Notes under the pieces: generated by a model | Databases searched by the model: none | What the model saw: the letters and a program-made list of their open reading frames with translations, nothing else | What the model was told of the DNA's origin: nothing | Made by a program: the position numbers and the translations under genes | NCBI GenBank assembly: GCA_001898935.1 | Contig: MKVT01000020.1 | Location: forward strand, 1 to 64,000 | Direction: 5' to 3' | Length of the DNA stretch: 64,000 bases | From: Paludibacter sp. 47-17 | GTDB lineage: Bacteria; Bacteroidota; Bacteroidia; Bacteroidales; Paludibacteraceae | Shown: positions 25,294-35,198 of the stretch, one piece after another | Position numbering within the stretch: position 1 is the first letter of the stretch | Layout: each line of letters starts with the position of its first letter

Positions 25294-26271
25294 ATGAACC
25301 CATTGGAATTAATAAAAAAAGCAATTAAAGCAGAGCTCGAGCAGTTCGATACGACACTGGTGAGCAGCCTGCAAACCGACAATACTCTCCTGAAAGGCGT
25401 CAACGAATACGTGTTTATGAATATGGGGAAACGGCTGAGGCCCATGCTGGCCTTGTTGTCGGCAAAGGTGGCAGGTGGTGTTACCCATTCGACCGTGCAT
25501 GGCGCGATTGCCCTGGAACTGTTGCATACGGCTACCCTGGTGCACGACGATGTGGTCGACGATACCGCCGAACGCCGTGGAGCGCAGTCGGTGAATGCCC
25601 GCTGGGGCAATAAGGTGGCGGTGCTGTCGGGCGACTATATGCTGGCCGGAGCGTTGCAGCAGGTGGCGCGTACGCGCAATGTGGAAGTGATGTCGGTGCT
25701 GGCGGGGATTGCTATGGAACTGGCCGATGGCGAATTGCTTCAGTTGAATTCGACGCAAAACGTAAAGATTTCGGAGGAACAGTACTTTAATATTATACGT
25801 AAGAAAACAGCTCATTTGTTTGCGGCCTGCTGCGAGGTAGGTGCGCTCACGGCTCCTTCCACCAACGAAACGCAGCGTAGCCAGCTACGTGCGTATGGCG
25901 AGTTCCTGGGGATGTGCTTTCAGATCAAGGACGATGTGTTCGATTACCTGCAGAATATTTCGATCGGTAAGCCGACCGGTAACGATTTGCGCGACGGTAA
26001 AGTGACGCTTCCCCTGATATATGCGCTGAAAAACGCCACCGAGGAAATGCGTAACAAGATTTTTACCATCATTGGCATCCGCGATTTTTCGGAGGAAAAC
26101 ATTGCCATGGTCACTCGTTTTGCCATCGATAGCGGAGGTTTGCGCTACGCCCAGAAAATGATGGAGGAATATAAAAATAAGGCTATCAATGCTCTTCGCG
26201 ATTTTACCGATGGTGAAGCAAAAGAAGCATTAATAGCCTGCGCCGAATATGCGGTGTCCCGCGAAAAATAA
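25294..26271 (+). CDS. polyprenyl diphosphate synthase
   Basis: The 325-residue all-helical protein has the first Asp-rich motif LVHDDVVDDTAERRG at about 87-101 and the second DDVFDY at about 212-217, both needed for Mg-pyrophosphate binding, plus KRLRPMLALLSAKVAGG for the IPP site. It condenses IPP onto allylic diphosphates to make a long-chain prenyl diphosphate, here probably the menaquinone side chain. It is the IspB/octaprenyl-type group; the chain length cannot be fixed from sequence. It converges with deoC with a 7-nt gap. Confidence 0.92.
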   Translation: MNPLELIKKAIKAELEQFDTTLVSSLQTDNTLLKGVNEYVFMNMGKRLRPMLALLSAKVAGGVTHSTVHGAIALELLHTATLVHDDVVDDTAERRGAQSVNARWGNKVAVLSGDYMLAGALQQVARTRNVEVMSVLAGIAMELADGELLQLNSTQNVKISEEQYFNIIRKKTAHLFAACCEVGALTAPSTNETQRSQLRAYGEFLGMCFQIKDDVFDYLQNISIGKPTGNDLRDGKVTLPLIYALKNATEEMRNKIFTIIGIRDFSEENIAMVTRFAIDSGGLRYAQKMMEEYKNKAINALRDFTDGEAKEALIACAEYAVSREK

Positions 26272-26278
26272 TCCCCGG

Positions 26279-27157
26279 TCAGAAGTATTTCACTTCTTTT
26301 CCCGTAATGTCGGTCAGTAAGTTGTTGGCCAGCCTGCTGGCGCCGATGCGGAACAGTTTGTTGTTCAGCCATTCCTCGCCCAATACTTCCTTTACAATTG
26401 TGTAATGTTTAACGGCGTCTTCGGTGGTCACTATGCCGCCGGCGGGCTTGTAGCCGATTTGTTCGCCGGTATGCTCGTACCATTCCTTAATAGCGCTGCA
26501 CATGATATAGGTTGCTTCGGGCGTTGCGGCCACCGGGATTTTTCCGGTCGAGGTTTTGATGAAATCGGCTCCGGCCGACATCGACAGCACCGATGCCTTT
26601 TTTATATTAGCAGCCGAGCCCAGCGCACCGGTTTCGATAATTACCTTCAGATGCGATCCGCGGCAGGCGGCTTTTATCTCCTGCAGTTCTTCCCGTACTT
26701 CTTCGTACCGGCCCGACAGAAATTTACCGATCGAAATAACCACGTCGATTTCACTGGCACCTTCCATGACCGCCATCGAGGTTTCGGCAATTTTCACTTC
26801 GATAAAGGTTTGTGAAGCAGGGAAACCTGCGGCTACCGACGCAATGCCGATTTTAGGAACCAGGTTTTTCTTTACCACCGGTACCATCGATGGGTATACG
26901 CAAATGGCTCCCACATTGGGAATGCCCGGGAATGCCTTCTCGAATTCGTTTACTTTTTGAGTCATGGCTACGATCTGTTCCTCGGTATCGGTCCCGTTGA
27001 GCGAAGTAAGATCGATCATATTCAGGCATTTACGGTATACTTCCCGGTTGTTGTTGTCGTTGAAACGGGCCGACAGGATGGCACTCACTTCCTGTGCTAC
27101 CTGCTCGTCCTGCAGGTTGCAGTTGTATTTTTGAAATAATTCGTCAAACTGATTCAT
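26279..27157 (-). CDS. deoC: deoxyribose-phosphate aldolase
   Basis: The 292-residue TIM-barrel enzyme reversibly splits 2-deoxyribose 5-phosphate into glyceraldehyde 3-phosphate and acetaldehyde. The Schiff-base lysine is in GADFIKTSTGK and the second active-site lysine in GYKPAGGI; VVISIGKFLSGRYEEV is also typical. It works in deoxynucleoside catabolism in the cytoplasm. It is 10 nt downstream of psd, so the two may be co-transcribed, although their functions are unrelated. Confidence 0.95.
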   Translation of the reverse strand: MNQFDELFQKYNCNLQDEQVAQEVSAILSARFNDNNNREVYRKCLNMIDLTSLNGTDTEEQIVAMTQKVNEFEKAFPGIPNVGAICVYPSMVPVVKKNLVPKIGIASVAAGFPASQTFIEVKIAETSMAVMEGASEIDVVISIGKFLSGRYEEVREELQEIKAACRGSHLKVIIETGALGSAANIKKASVLSMSAGADFIKTSTGKIPVAATPEATYIMCSAIKEWYEHTGEQIGYKPAGGIVTTEDAVKHYTIVKEVLGEEWLNNKLFRIGASRLANNLLTDITGKEVKYF

Positions 27158-27167
27158 ATAATGCTGT

Positions 27168-27836
27168 TTATTCGTTTAATCGTGCTAAAATCGTTTCATT
27201 TCCGGTGGTTTCTTCCCCTACCTGCACATATACTTCCGAATCGATGGGTAGAAACAAATCGACCCGCGAGCCGAACTTGATGAACCCCAGGTGTTCGTTG
27301 AGGTGGCAGGGCCGTCCGGCATGTGCGTAGGTGACGATCCGGCGGGCCAGGGCTCCGGCAATCTGGCGAAGCAGGATCTGCGTTTTGGCTTCCGTCTCGA
27401 TCACGACAGTCGAACGTTCGTTTTCGTGACTCGATTTGGGGAGGTAGGCAGCCACGTGGCGGCCTTTGTGGTGCCGGGCCATAAGTACCTTGCCTGCCAC
27501 CGGGTACCAGTTGGCATGCACGTCGAATACCGACATGAAAATGGAGATCTGCAGGCGTTTATCGCCAAAATATTCGTGTTCTTCCACTTCTTCCACTGCT
27601 ACTATCGTACCGTCGGCAGGGGCTACGATAAGGCTGGGGTCGTCTATTTCGACTACCCGGGTCGGATTCCGGAAGAAATAGGTAAGAAAAACCATGATTC
27701 CGCCGGACACGATGGTCGTAAGTGCAAATAGGAAATTAGGGAACCTCAGGTATATGAAAATGTTTATACTGAACAGGATAAACAACAACATCAGCAGGAT
27801 AAGCCGGCCTTCTTTGTGTATCTTAATGTATTTCAC
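27168..27836 (-). CDS. psd: phosphatidylserine decarboxylase proenzyme
   Basis: The 222-residue protein is the short (archaeal-type) form. Hydrophobic segments at about 12-55 anchor it in the inner membrane. The self-cleavage site is FIKFGSRVDLFLP near residue 185, where the Ser becomes the pyruvoyl group; this replaces the LGST of the longer type. HANWYPVAGKV and HENERSTVVIET are other conserved parts. It makes phosphatidylethanolamine. Neighbours are deoC downstream (10 nt) and purB divergently upstream. Confidence 0.93.
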   Translation of the reverse strand: MKYIKIHKEGRLILLMLLFILFSINIFIYLRFPNFLFALTTIVSGGIMVFLTYFFRNPTRVVEIDDPSLIVAPADGTIVAVEEVEEHEYFGDKRLQISIFMSVFDVHANWYPVAGKVLMARHHKGRHVAAYLPKSSHENERSTVVIETEAKTQILLRQIAGALARRIVTYAHAGRPCHLNEHLGFIKFGSRVDLFLPIDSEVYVQVGEETTGNETILARLNE

Positions 27837-27947
27837 TCGTTATAAAGCTTAAAGTGTTGATTGATTTCGTTTTTAATGAACAAAGATAACTAAAAGTTTT
27901 CAGCGGGCAATGCGGCTCCCCTGCTTTTTTCTTCCGCCGGAAATCAT

Positions 27948-27955
27948 TACCTTTG
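27948..27955 (+). promoter_or_regulatory. -7 promoter box before purB
   Basis: TACCTTTG fits the TAnnTTTG box, 39 nt before the chosen purB start. Confidence 0.5.
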
Positions 27956-27993
27956 CGCTCTCCTTTTCCATCCAAATTAGTTTTTTTTATAGT

Positions 27994-29337
27994 ATGAAGC
28001 TTTCCTTACTTACTGCCATTGCTCCGGCCGACGGTCGTTATCGTTCCAAAACAGAACCCTATGCAGCTTATTTCTCCGAATATGCATTGATTCGCTACCG
28101 CGTTCAGGTTGAAATCGAGTATTTTATTGCCTTGTGCGAGTTGCCGCTCCCTCAGCTGCAATCGGTTCCGGCCGATGCGTTTCCGCAGCTTCGTGCGGTG
28201 TACCGGCATTTTAGTGTCGACGATGCCCAGGCGGTGAAGGAGATCGAAAAAGTGACGAACCACGATGTGAAAGCCGTGGAGTATTTTATAAAAGATAAAT
28301 TCGACGGGTTGCAACTGACGGCTTACAAGGAGTTTATCCATTTCGGGCTCACCTCGCAGGATATCAACAATACGGCGGTTCCCCTCTCGATTCGCGAAGC
28401 GCTCGAGCAGGTGTATGATCCCGAGATGACTCAGGTGATTGCGACGCTGAAAACCTATGCCGCCGAATGGGCCGATGTGGCTATGCTTGCCAAAACGCAT
28501 GGTCAGCCTGCATCGCCAACCCGCCTGGGTAAGGAAATTATGGTGTTTGTGAACAGGCTGCAACAGCAATACGATGCACTGAAAGCCATTCCGCATGCCG
28601 CGAAATTCGGAGGCGCCACCGGTAATTTTAATGCTCATGCCGTTGCATATCCCGAATTCGACTGGAAACGGTTCGGGAATTCATTTTTGGCCGATAAGCT
28701 GGGGCTGGCCCGCGAACAATGGACCACTCAGATTTCCAATTACGATTACCTGGCCGCCCAGTTCGATGCCATGAAGCGGCTCAATACGATATTGATCGAT
28801 CTGTGCCGCGATATATGGACCTATGTGTCGATGGAATACTTCAAGCAAAAGATTAAAGCGGGCGAGGTGGGATCGTCGGCGATGCCTCATAAAGTAAATC
28901 CGATCGATTTTGAAAATGCCGAAGGAAACCTGGGTATTGCCAACGCCCTGCTGATATTCCTGTCGGAAAAACTGCCGGTTTCGCGGCTGCAGCGCGATCT
29001 CACCGACAGCACCGTGCTCCGTAATGTAGGAGTGCCTTTTGCTCATACCCTCATCGCTACTCAAAGCGTGCTGAAAGGACTGGGTAAGTTGCTGCTCAAC
29101 GAGTCGGCTATTTACCGCGATCTGGATACCAACTGGGCCGTAGTTGCCGAGGGTATTCAAACTATTCTGCGCCGCGAAAATTATCCTTCGCCTTATGAAG
29201 CCTTGAAAGCTCTTACCCGTACCAACGAGGCGATTACCGAGCAGTCGATCCGGGCTTTTATTGAAACGCTCGAGGTAAGTGACGGAGTGAAGGAGGAACT
29301 GCGGAGAATAAGTCCGAGGAATTACACGGGAATCTGA
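27994..29337 (+). CDS. purB: adenylosuccinate lyase
   Basis: The start is set at MKLSLLTAIAPADGRY, as in characterised members; the frame open further upstream runs across the promoter. The 447-residue enzyme has the fumarase-superfamily signature GSSAMPHKVNPIDFENAEGN. It acts twice in purine synthesis, forming AMP and AICAR with fumarate release. Conserved THGQPASPTRLGKE and TNHDVKAVEYF are present. It stands upstream of the MsbA-like exporter gene with an 80-nt gap. Confidence 0.96.
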   Translation: MKLSLLTAIAPADGRYRSKTEPYAAYFSEYALIRYRVQVEIEYFIALCELPLPQLQSVPADAFPQLRAVYRHFSVDDAQAVKEIEKVTNHDVKAVEYFIKDKFDGLQLTAYKEFIHFGLTSQDINNTAVPLSIREALEQVYDPEMTQVIATLKTYAAEWADVAMLAKTHGQPASPTRLGKEIMVFVNRLQQQYDALKAIPHAAKFGGATGNFNAHAVAYPEFDWKRFGNSFLADKLGLAREQWTTQISNYDYLAAQFDAMKRLNTILIDLCRDIWTYVSMEYFKQKIKAGEVGSSAMPHKVNPIDFENAEGNLGIANALLIFLSEKLPVSRLQRDLTDSTVLRNVGVPFAHTLIATQSVLKGLGKLLLNESAIYRDLDTNWAVVAEGIQTILRRENYPSPYEALKALTRTNEAITEQSIRAFIETLEVSDGVKEELRRISPRNYTGI

Positions 29338-29417
29338 TTCTGCGTCGGGGGATCGTCGCTTTTCCGGCCGATGCGGGGCGATCCTTCCGGCCTATAAACC
29401 ACAAGTAACTGTTTTGT

Positions 29418-31253
29418 ATGAATGTGCTCTCGATATTCCGTCGTTTTCTGCCCGACTATAAGCGCTATGTTGCGCTGAGTCTGGCTTTTAATTTTTTATC
29501 GGCCGTTTTCAGCCTGTTCTCGTTTGCAGCCATTATCCCCATTCTGCAGATGTTGTTCGGGATGCGTACGCCCGGCCTGAAGTATGTCGACTGGCAATGG
29601 GGCGATTCGCTGACGGCCATTGTGGAAGCCTTGCGCAACAACCTGAACTGGTGGATTGAAGAAGCCATTGCCACCAATGGCCCGGTACTGACCCTGTTGC
29701 TGGTAGCCCTGTTTCTGATTGTGATGACGGCGCTGAAGGTGGGATTTGCTTACCTCGGGGTAAGGATGACGGTGCCTATCCGTACCGGCGTGGTTCGCGA
29801 TATCCGTAACCAGATGTTCCGGAAAATGGTTTCGCTCCCCATCGGCTATTTTACCGAGGAGCGGAAAGGCGATATTATGTCGCGCATCACGGCCGATGTC
29901 ACGGAGGTAGAGGTTTCGATTATCAATGCGGTGGAGATGATTTTCAAAAACCCGATGATGATTGTGATTTACCTGGTGGTTCTGTTTGCCATGAGTTGGC
30001 AGATGACTGTTTTCGTGCTGTTGCTGCTTCCGGTAAGCGGCTGGTTGATAGGCTTGCTGGGCAAAAACCTGAAGCGAAATTCGGCCCAGGCGCAGGCACA
30101 GCAGGGCGAACTGCTGTCGCAGCTCGACGAAACCCTGAGCGGCTTGCGGGTGGTGAAGGCCTTTAATGCCGAAAAGAAGGTGGAAGATCGTTTTGCCGCT
30201 CTGAACGAGCGCATTCGCCGGACGTTCAACGACCTGCATTTCCGCTATCACCTGGCTTTCCCGATGAGCGAACTTACGGGTACTGCCGTAATAGCGGTAT
30301 TGTTGTGGTTTGGCGGGATGCTGATCCTGAACGGTTCGAGTGGAATTAATGCTGCCGAGTTTATTTATTACCTGATCATTTTTTATAGTATTATTAATCC
30401 GGCCAAGGATTTGTCGCGCGCCATGTACGGGGTGCGCAAGGGGATGGCGGCGCTCGAGCGGATCGATAAGATAATGGAGGCCGAAAATGTGATTCCGGAG
30501 CCCGGCAGTCCGGTGCCCGTCAAAGAATTTACAACGGCAATCGAGTACCGCAACCTGAGTTTCAGGTATCAGGCCGATTATGTTTTACGCGATATCAACC
30601 TCACGGTTCCGAAGGGACATACGGTGGCCCTCGTGGGGCAGTCGGGGTCGGGTAAAACTACGCTGATCGATTTGTTTCCAAAGTTTTACAAGGTCGAAGA
30701 GGGAGAGATTCTACTCGATGGCGTCAATATCGCTACCATTCATTCGCACGATTTGCGAAAGCTGATCGGTAATGTGAATCAGGAGGCGATTCTGTTCAAC
30801 GATTCGTTCTACAATAATATTGCGTTCGGGGTGGATAATGCAACAATGGAGCAGGTGGTTGAAGCGGCTAAAATTGCCAATGCACACGATTTTATCATGG
30901 CTACGGAGCAGGGTTACGATACGAATATAGGCGACCGGGGCAGCAAACTCTCGGGCGGTCAGCGCCAACGCATCAGCATTGCACGGGCTATATTGAAGAA
31001 TCCGCCGGTGCTTATTCTGGATGAAGCTACTTCGGCGCTCGATACCGAGTCGGAGAAAATGGTTCAGGAGGCGTTGGATCACCTGATGGAGAACCGGACC
31101 ACCCTGGTGGTTGCTCACCGGCTGTCGACGATCAAGAAGGCCGATGAGATTTGTGTGATGCACGAAGGCCGTATCGTGGAACGGGGCAAGCATGAAGATC
31201 TGATGGCATTGAACGGATATTATAAGAAGTTGGTGGAAATGCAGTCGTTTTAA
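29418..31253 (+). CDS. ABC transporter, MsbA-like exporter (permease-ATPase fusion)
   Basis: The 611-residue half-transporter has about six membrane segments (residues 15-330) followed by a nucleotide-binding domain: Walker A GQSGSGKTT near 412, signature LSGGQRQR, Walker B VLILDEATSALD, then an H-loop VVAHRLS. Length and order fit MsbA, which flips lipid A across the inner membrane; a homodimer is expected. The closest alternative is a multidrug exporter. The gene precedes a GH51 gene that has its own promoter box. Confidence 0.85.
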   Translation: MNVLSIFRRFLPDYKRYVALSLAFNFLSAVFSLFSFAAIIPILQMLFGMRTPGLKYVDWQWGDSLTAIVEALRNNLNWWIEEAIATNGPVLTLLLVALFLIVMTALKVGFAYLGVRMTVPIRTGVVRDIRNQMFRKMVSLPIGYFTEERKGDIMSRITADVTEVEVSIINAVEMIFKNPMMIVIYLVVLFAMSWQMTVFVLLLLPVSGWLIGLLGKNLKRNSAQAQAQQGELLSQLDETLSGLRVVKAFNAEKKVEDRFAALNERIRRTFNDLHFRYHLAFPMSELTGTAVIAVLLWFGGMLILNGSSGINAAEFIYYLIIFYSIINPAKDLSRAMYGVRKGMAALERIDKIMEAENVIPEPGSPVPVKEFTTAIEYRNLSFRYQADYVLRDINLTVPKGHTVALVGQSGSGKTTLIDLFPKFYKVEEGEILLDGVNIATIHSHDLRKLIGNVNQEAILFNDSFYNNIAFGVDNATMEQVVEAAKIANAHDFIMATEQGYDTNIGDRGSKLSGGQRQRISIARAILKNPPVLILDEATSALDTESEKMVQEALDHLMENRTTLVVAHRLSTIKKADEICVMHEGRIVERGKHEDLMALNGYYKKLVEMQSF

Positions 31254-31319
31254 GTTCCGAATTACATTTTTCTCCACCTTTTAAGTTGTTTTTTTTCCGC
31301 CTGTAAGGAGTTTGTTCGC

Positions 31320-31327
31320 TATTTTTG
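31320..31327 (+). promoter_or_regulatory. -7 promoter box before GH51 gene
   Basis: TATTTTTG fits the TAnnTTTG box, 42 nt before the chosen start codon. Confidence 0.4.
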
Positions 31328-31369
31328 CCTCCAGAAATGAATTACAAACCCCTCATTTTATTTAGAACC

Positions 31370-32926
31370 ATGAGAAGAAAAATCAGCGGATTATTACTGG
31401 CTGCAGTTTTGCTTGCGTTTGCCACTTCCATCGGCGCCCAACAGAAAGCAACGGGCGTATTGAATGCCGATCAGGGATCGGTTGTTATTAACAAGCATAT
31501 CTACGGACATTTCGCCGAACACCTCGGACGGTGTATCTATGGCGGAATCTGGGTTGGCGAGAATTCGTCCATTCCCAATATCAACGGGTATCGTACCGAT
31601 GTCGTAAATGCACTGAAAGCTATTCAGATTCCCAACCTGCGCTGGCCGGGAGGTTGCTTTGCCGACGAATACCATTGGATGGATGGGATTGGTCCGCGCG
31701 AGAAACGTCCGAAAATGATTAATACACATTGGGGCGGAGTAGTGGAGGATAATTCGTTCGGGACCCACGAGTTTCTCAATTTTTGCGAATTGCTGGGCAC
31801 CGAGCCGTATATTTGCGGCAATGTGGGAAGTGGTTCGGTCGAAGAAATGTCGAAATGGATCGAATACATGACTTTTGACGGCGAGAGCCCGATGGCCAAC
31901 CTGCGCAAGCAGAACGGTCGCGAAAAGCCCTGGAAGCTTACTTATTTCGGAGTGGGGAACGAAAACTGGGGTTGCGGTGGTAATATGACCGCCGAAGCGT
32001 ATGCCGACGAATACCGCCGTTATTCTACCTATGTGCGCAATTATGGCGACAATCGTATTTATAAAATTGCGGGCGGAGCTAATGTCGACGATTATCACTG
32101 GACCGAAACGCTGATGAAGAATGTGCCCCATCATCTGATGCGGGGTGTTTCGCTGCATAATTATACTTTTACACACAGCTGGACCAATAAGGGTGAGGCG
32201 ACCGGATTCAACGACGACGATTATTTTAATGTGTTGTTCAACGGTATGCGGATGGACGAGCTGATCCGCCGGCACACTACGATTATGGATAAGTACGATC
32301 CTGCGAAACGCATTTCGTTGGTGGTGGACGAGTGGGGCGCCTGGTACAATGTTGAAAAAGGGACCAATCCGGGATTCCTCTACCAGCAGAATACGCTGCG
32401 CGATGCGTTGCTGGCCGGTTTGATCCTGAATATCTTCCACGATCATGCAGAACGCGTGCAGATTGCCAACCTGGCACAGATGGTGAATGTGCTGCAGGCT
32501 ATTATTCTTACCGACGGCGAAAAAATGGTGCTGACCCCTACTTACCATGTGTTTAATATGTACAAGGTGCATCAGGATGCTACCCGTCTGCCTCTTTCGG
32601 TTACATCGCACGACTACAGCAAAGGACGTCGTAACCTGAAGGCGGTTTCGGCTACTGCTTCGAAGAATAAAAACGGGGAGATCCACGTGACCCTGGTGAA
32701 TGTGGATCCTGCCAGCGAAATCGAATTCTCCTGCGACCTGCGTGGTACTTCGGCTTCAAAAGTGGGTTATGCGCAGGTGTTGACGGCTAAGGAAGTCGGT
32801 TCTCACAATACTTTTGATGCTCCCGAAACCGTTAAACTGGCCGATTTAAAAGGCGCCAGAATCGACAAGGGGATACTGAAAGTAAAATTGCCGGCAAAAT
32901 CGTTGGTGACGGTTCAGATTAAATAA
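31370..32926 (+). CDS. GH51 alpha-L-arabinofuranosidase
   Basis: The start is set at the Met before [20 protein letters not shown], which is a signal peptide; the protein has 518 residues. The (beta/alpha)8 barrel carries the acid/base Glu198 in [11 protein letters not shown] and the nucleophile Glu321 in VVDEWGAWY, both strictly conserved in GH51. [18 protein letters not shown] and [13 protein letters not shown] are also family motifs. It releases alpha-L-arabinofuranose from arabinan or arabinoxylan. It lies outside the glycan operon but may work with its enzymes. It is secreted, unlike many GH51 enzymes, which are cytoplasmic. Confidence 0.95.
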   Translation: MRRKISGLLLAAVLLAFATSIGAQQKATGVLNADQGSVVINKHIYGHFAEHLGRCIYGGIWVGENSSIPNINGYRTDVVNALKAIQIPNLRWPGGCFADEYHWMDGIGPREKRPKMINTHWGGVVEDNSFGTHEFLNFCELLGTEPYICGNVGSGSVEEMSKWIEYMTFDGESPMANLRKQNGREKPWKLTYFGVGNENWGCGGNMTAEAYADEYRRYSTYVRNYGDNRIYKIAGGANVDDYHWTETLMKNVPHHLMRGVSLHNYTFTHSWTNKGEATGFNDDDYFNVLFNGMRMDELIRRHTTIMDKYDPAKRISLVVDEWGAWYNVEKGTNPGFLYQQNTLRDALLAGLILNIFHDHAERVQIANLAQMVNVLQAIILTDGEKMVLTPTYHVFNMYKVHQDATRLPLSVTSHDYSKGRRNLKAVSATASKNKNGEIHVTLVNVDPASEIEFSCDLRGTSASKVGYAQVLTAKEVGSHNTFDAPETVKLADLKGARIDKGILKVKLPAKSLVTVQIK

Positions 32927-32972
32927 GAGGAGTTTAGCGTGTTGGATGCGGCTGCTTTTACGCTACGCTAAT

Positions 32973-33062
32973 GGTACGGATTTGCTTTGCAAATCCTAAT
33001 TAAATAATTAGGCTGAGTAAAACGAAGCCGTATCATTAGGATTTGCAAAGCAAATCCGTACC
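32973..33062. repeat. 28-bp perfect inverted repeat with nested palindromes
   Basis: The arms at 32973-33000 and 33035-33062 are perfect reverse complements with a 34-nt spacer. Each arm itself contains a hairpin, GGATTTGC-TTT-GCAAATCC or its complement with AAA. The element lies between the GH51 and tyrS genes and could act as a terminator/REP-like element; no long T-run follows. Confidence 0.85.
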
Positions 33063-33105
33063 CGTACCATATAGCATAACTTCGCGATGCGTGCAAAATT
33101 TTTAT

Positions 33106-33113
33106 TACCTTTG
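33106..33113 (+). promoter_or_regulatory. -7 promoter box before tyrS
   Basis: TACCTTTG fits the TAnnTTTG box, 23 nt before the tyrS start. The -33 region is poor. Confidence 0.45.
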
Positions 33114-33135
33114 CACCTTTAAATTTTAAGGTACA

Positions 33136-34428
33136 ATGAATTTTATAGATGAACTCTCCTGGCGGGGTATGATTCACACCATGATGCCGGGAACCGAAGA
33201 ACAGTTGGCCAGGGAAATGACAACTGCCTATGTAGGTATCGATCCTACAGCCGATTCGTTACATATCGGACATTTGGTAAGTGTAATGATGTTGCGTCAT
33301 TTTCAACGGGCCGGCCATAAACCCATTGCGCTGGTGGGTGGGGCGACCGGTATGATTGGCGACCCGTCCGGCAAGTCGGCCGAACGTAACCTGCTCGATG
33401 AGGCGGCTTTGCGTCACAACCAGGAAAGCATTAAGCGGCAGCTGGCCAAATTTCTCGATTTCGAAAGCGATGCGCCCAATGCTGCCGAACTGGTTAATAA
33501 TTACGACTGGATGAAGGAATACACCTTCCTCGATTTTATCCGTGATATCGGCAAACATATTACCGTTAATTATATGATGGCCAAAGATTCGGTGAAAAAA
33601 CGCCTCAGCGCCGAGTCGAGCGTAGGAATGTCGTTCACCGAGTTCTCTTATCAGCTGTTGCAGGGATACGATTTCCTGTACCTCAACCAGCATAAAAATT
33701 GTAAACTTCAGATGGGTGGTTCCGATCAGTGGGGGAATATCACGACCGGTACCGAACTTATTCGCCGCAAAACCGATGGCGATGCCTTTGCGCTGGTTTG
33801 TCCGCTTATAACCAAGGCCGATGGAGGTAAATTCGGAAAAACCGAAAGTGGTAATGTATGGCTCGATCGCCGTTACACGTCCCCTTATAAGTTCTACCAG
33901 TTCTGGCTCAACGTAAGCGATGCCGATGCCGAAAAATACATCAAGATTTTTACTTCCATCACGAAAGAGGAAGTCGAAAATCTGGTGGCTGCCCATACGC
34001 AGGCTCCGCACCTTCGCACGCTGCAAAAGAGACTGGCCGAAGAGGTTACCGTGATGGTACATTCGCGCGACGATTACGAAGCAGCTGTCGAAGCTTCGGA
34101 TATCTTGTTCGGCAATGCTACGTCCGAAGCCCTGAAAAAACTCGATGAGGATACCCTGTTGGCGGTGTTCGAAGGAGTTCCTCAGTTCCGGGTCCCGCTT
34201 TCGTTGCTTCAAAATGGAGTGAAGGCCATCGATCTGCTTACCGAATATGCTGCTGTTTTTCCGTCAAAGGGAGAAATGCGTAAACTGGTTCAGTCGGGCG
34301 GAGTGAGTCTGAATAAAGAAAAACTGACTCAGGCCGATGATGAACTCAATACGGGCAGCTTGCTCAACGGACGTTACCTGCTGGCTCAGAAAGGTAAAAA
34401 GAACTACTTTCTGCTCATTGCCGAGTAA
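33136..34428 (+). CDS. tyrS: tyrosine--tRNA ligase
   Basis: The 430-residue class I synthetase has the HIGH motif in SLHIGHLV near residue 42, the Tyr-binding [23 protein letters not shown] and the KMSKS-like loop KFGKTESG near 236. The C-terminal S4-like RNA-binding domain ([17 protein letters not shown]) is present. It charges tRNA-Tyr with tyrosine. It lies downstream of the large inverted repeat and upstream of tRNA-Gln. Confidence 0.97.
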   Translation: MNFIDELSWRGMIHTMMPGTEEQLAREMTTAYVGIDPTADSLHIGHLVSVMMLRHFQRAGHKPIALVGGATGMIGDPSGKSAERNLLDEAALRHNQESIKRQLAKFLDFESDAPNAAELVNNYDWMKEYTFLDFIRDIGKHITVNYMMAKDSVKKRLSAESSVGMSFTEFSYQLLQGYDFLYLNQHKNCKLQMGGSDQWGNITTGTELIRRKTDGDAFALVCPLITKADGGKFGKTESGNVWLDRRYTSPYKFYQFWLNVSDADAEKYIKIFTSITKEEVENLVAAHTQAPHLRTLQKRLAEEVTVMVHSRDDYEAAVEASDILFGNATSEALKKLDEDTLLAVFEGVPQFRVPLSLLQNGVKAIDLLTEYAAVFPSKGEMRKLVQSGGVSLNKEKLTQADDELNTGSLLNGRYLLAQKGKKNYFLLIAE

Positions 34429-34452
34429 TCGCGACTTTTTTGGTTTCTCCTA

Positions 34453-34483
34453 TTGTGTAAACCAAATATTAGTCGTACCTTTG
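34453..34483 (+). promoter_or_regulatory. Bacteroidetes-type promoter of tRNA-Gln
   Basis: TTG (34453-34455), a 20-nt spacer and TACCTTTG (34476-34483) fit the consensus. The -7 box ends 25 nt before the tRNA. Confidence 0.65.
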
Positions 34484-34508
34484 CCCCGCTTTTGAAAAGG
34501 CACTTGTT

Positions 34509-34579
34509 TGTCCCATGGTGTAATGGTAGCACTCCTGATTTTGGTTCAGTCAGTCTAGGTTCGAATCCTGGTGGGACAA
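34509..34579 (+). tRNA. tRNA-Gln (UUG)
   Basis: The acceptor arms TGTCCCA/TGGGACA pair fully. The anticodon stem CCTGA/TCAGT (first pair C-T mismatched) encloses TTTTGGT, giving anticodon TTG. The T-arm loop is TTCGAAT. The CCA end is not encoded. A hairpin terminator follows. Confidence 0.93.
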
Positions 34580-34985
34580 CTGCGAAAAAAATGATTGACC
34601 TTTGATTATCCAAGGATAGTCAAAGGTTTTTTATCCCCCGTTTTTGAACGAATATTCCATGAATCCATGTTTTTATCAACTAAAAACACATTTTTTTTAC
34701 ATTCCTGATAAAAAATGATTTTACTTTCCTTTTTTCGGTTGATTGCTTGTTTAATTTATTGATTATGAGTGGTTAACGCTGTAATTTAGCGTTTGTATCA
34801 TCGTGTTGAAATCTTCATTTACACAGGCGTCGCAAAAAAAAATAGAAGTAAATGAAAAAATATCAATAAAAACGTAACAGGAATACAAAAAAAACTATTA
34901 TATTTGCTTGTCAAATCAGAATCCTTGAGGTAAAAGACAGGACATTCTGCGCAACTTAACCTATGTTTCACTTAAAATTCAGTTT
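34580..34985. other. non-coding stretch with terminator and promoter
   Basis: This 406-nt stretch holds the tRNA-Gln terminator (34599-34632) and a -7-like box TATATTTG at 34899-34906. Between them the sequence is AT-rich with no ORF of note. The part from about 34913 is probably the leader of the small HTH-like ORF. Confidence 0.55.
34599..34632 (+). terminator. intrinsic terminator of tRNA-Gln
   Basis: The arms CCTTTGATTATCC (34599-34611) and GGATAGTCAAAGG (34614-34626) pair with one wobble and are followed by six T. Confidence 0.8.
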
Positions 34986-35123
34986 ATGAAACAGAACATC
35001 GAATTTCTACGTCCGCTATTGCCCCGCAACGGGGATATCGGAGAGCTAGTGCGGGAAAGTGATTGCGACCGGAGCGCAATTACAGCAGTTCTCACTTCTG
35101 AGCTCATGAATCCACTCGGGTAA
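34986..35123 (+). CDS. small HTH-like ORF upstream of LytTR gene
   Basis: The 45-residue ORF (MKQNIEFLRPLLPRNGDIG onward) contains GDIGELVRESDCDRSAITAV, which looks like a short helix-turn-helix, and ends with SELMNPLG. A -7 box (TATATTTG, 34899-34906) lies 79 nt upstream of its start. It is 75 nt before the LytTR-type gene in the same direction, so they may be co-transcribed. It might be a truncated regulator, a real microprotein or a leader ORF. The coding status is inferred from sequence only. Confidence 0.4.
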   Translation: MKQNIEFLRPLLPRNGDIGELVRESDCDRSAITAVLTSELMNPLG

Positions 35124-35198
35124 AGGGTGAGTGATCGTGCTGAGTCTGTCCTCCTGGCAGCTTATGAAACATAGTGAAAAACTATACTTAAATCGTTT

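Noticed and set aside
31394-32686. Long minus-strand ORF opposite GH51
   Set aside because: The plus-strand gene has both GH51 catalytic residues; the antisense frame is a shadow.
34913-35198. Possible riboswitch or structured RNA before the LytTR gene
   Set aside because: GC-rich stems were tried against common classes without a match. Part of the stretch reads as an ORF, so a riboswitch is not claimed.
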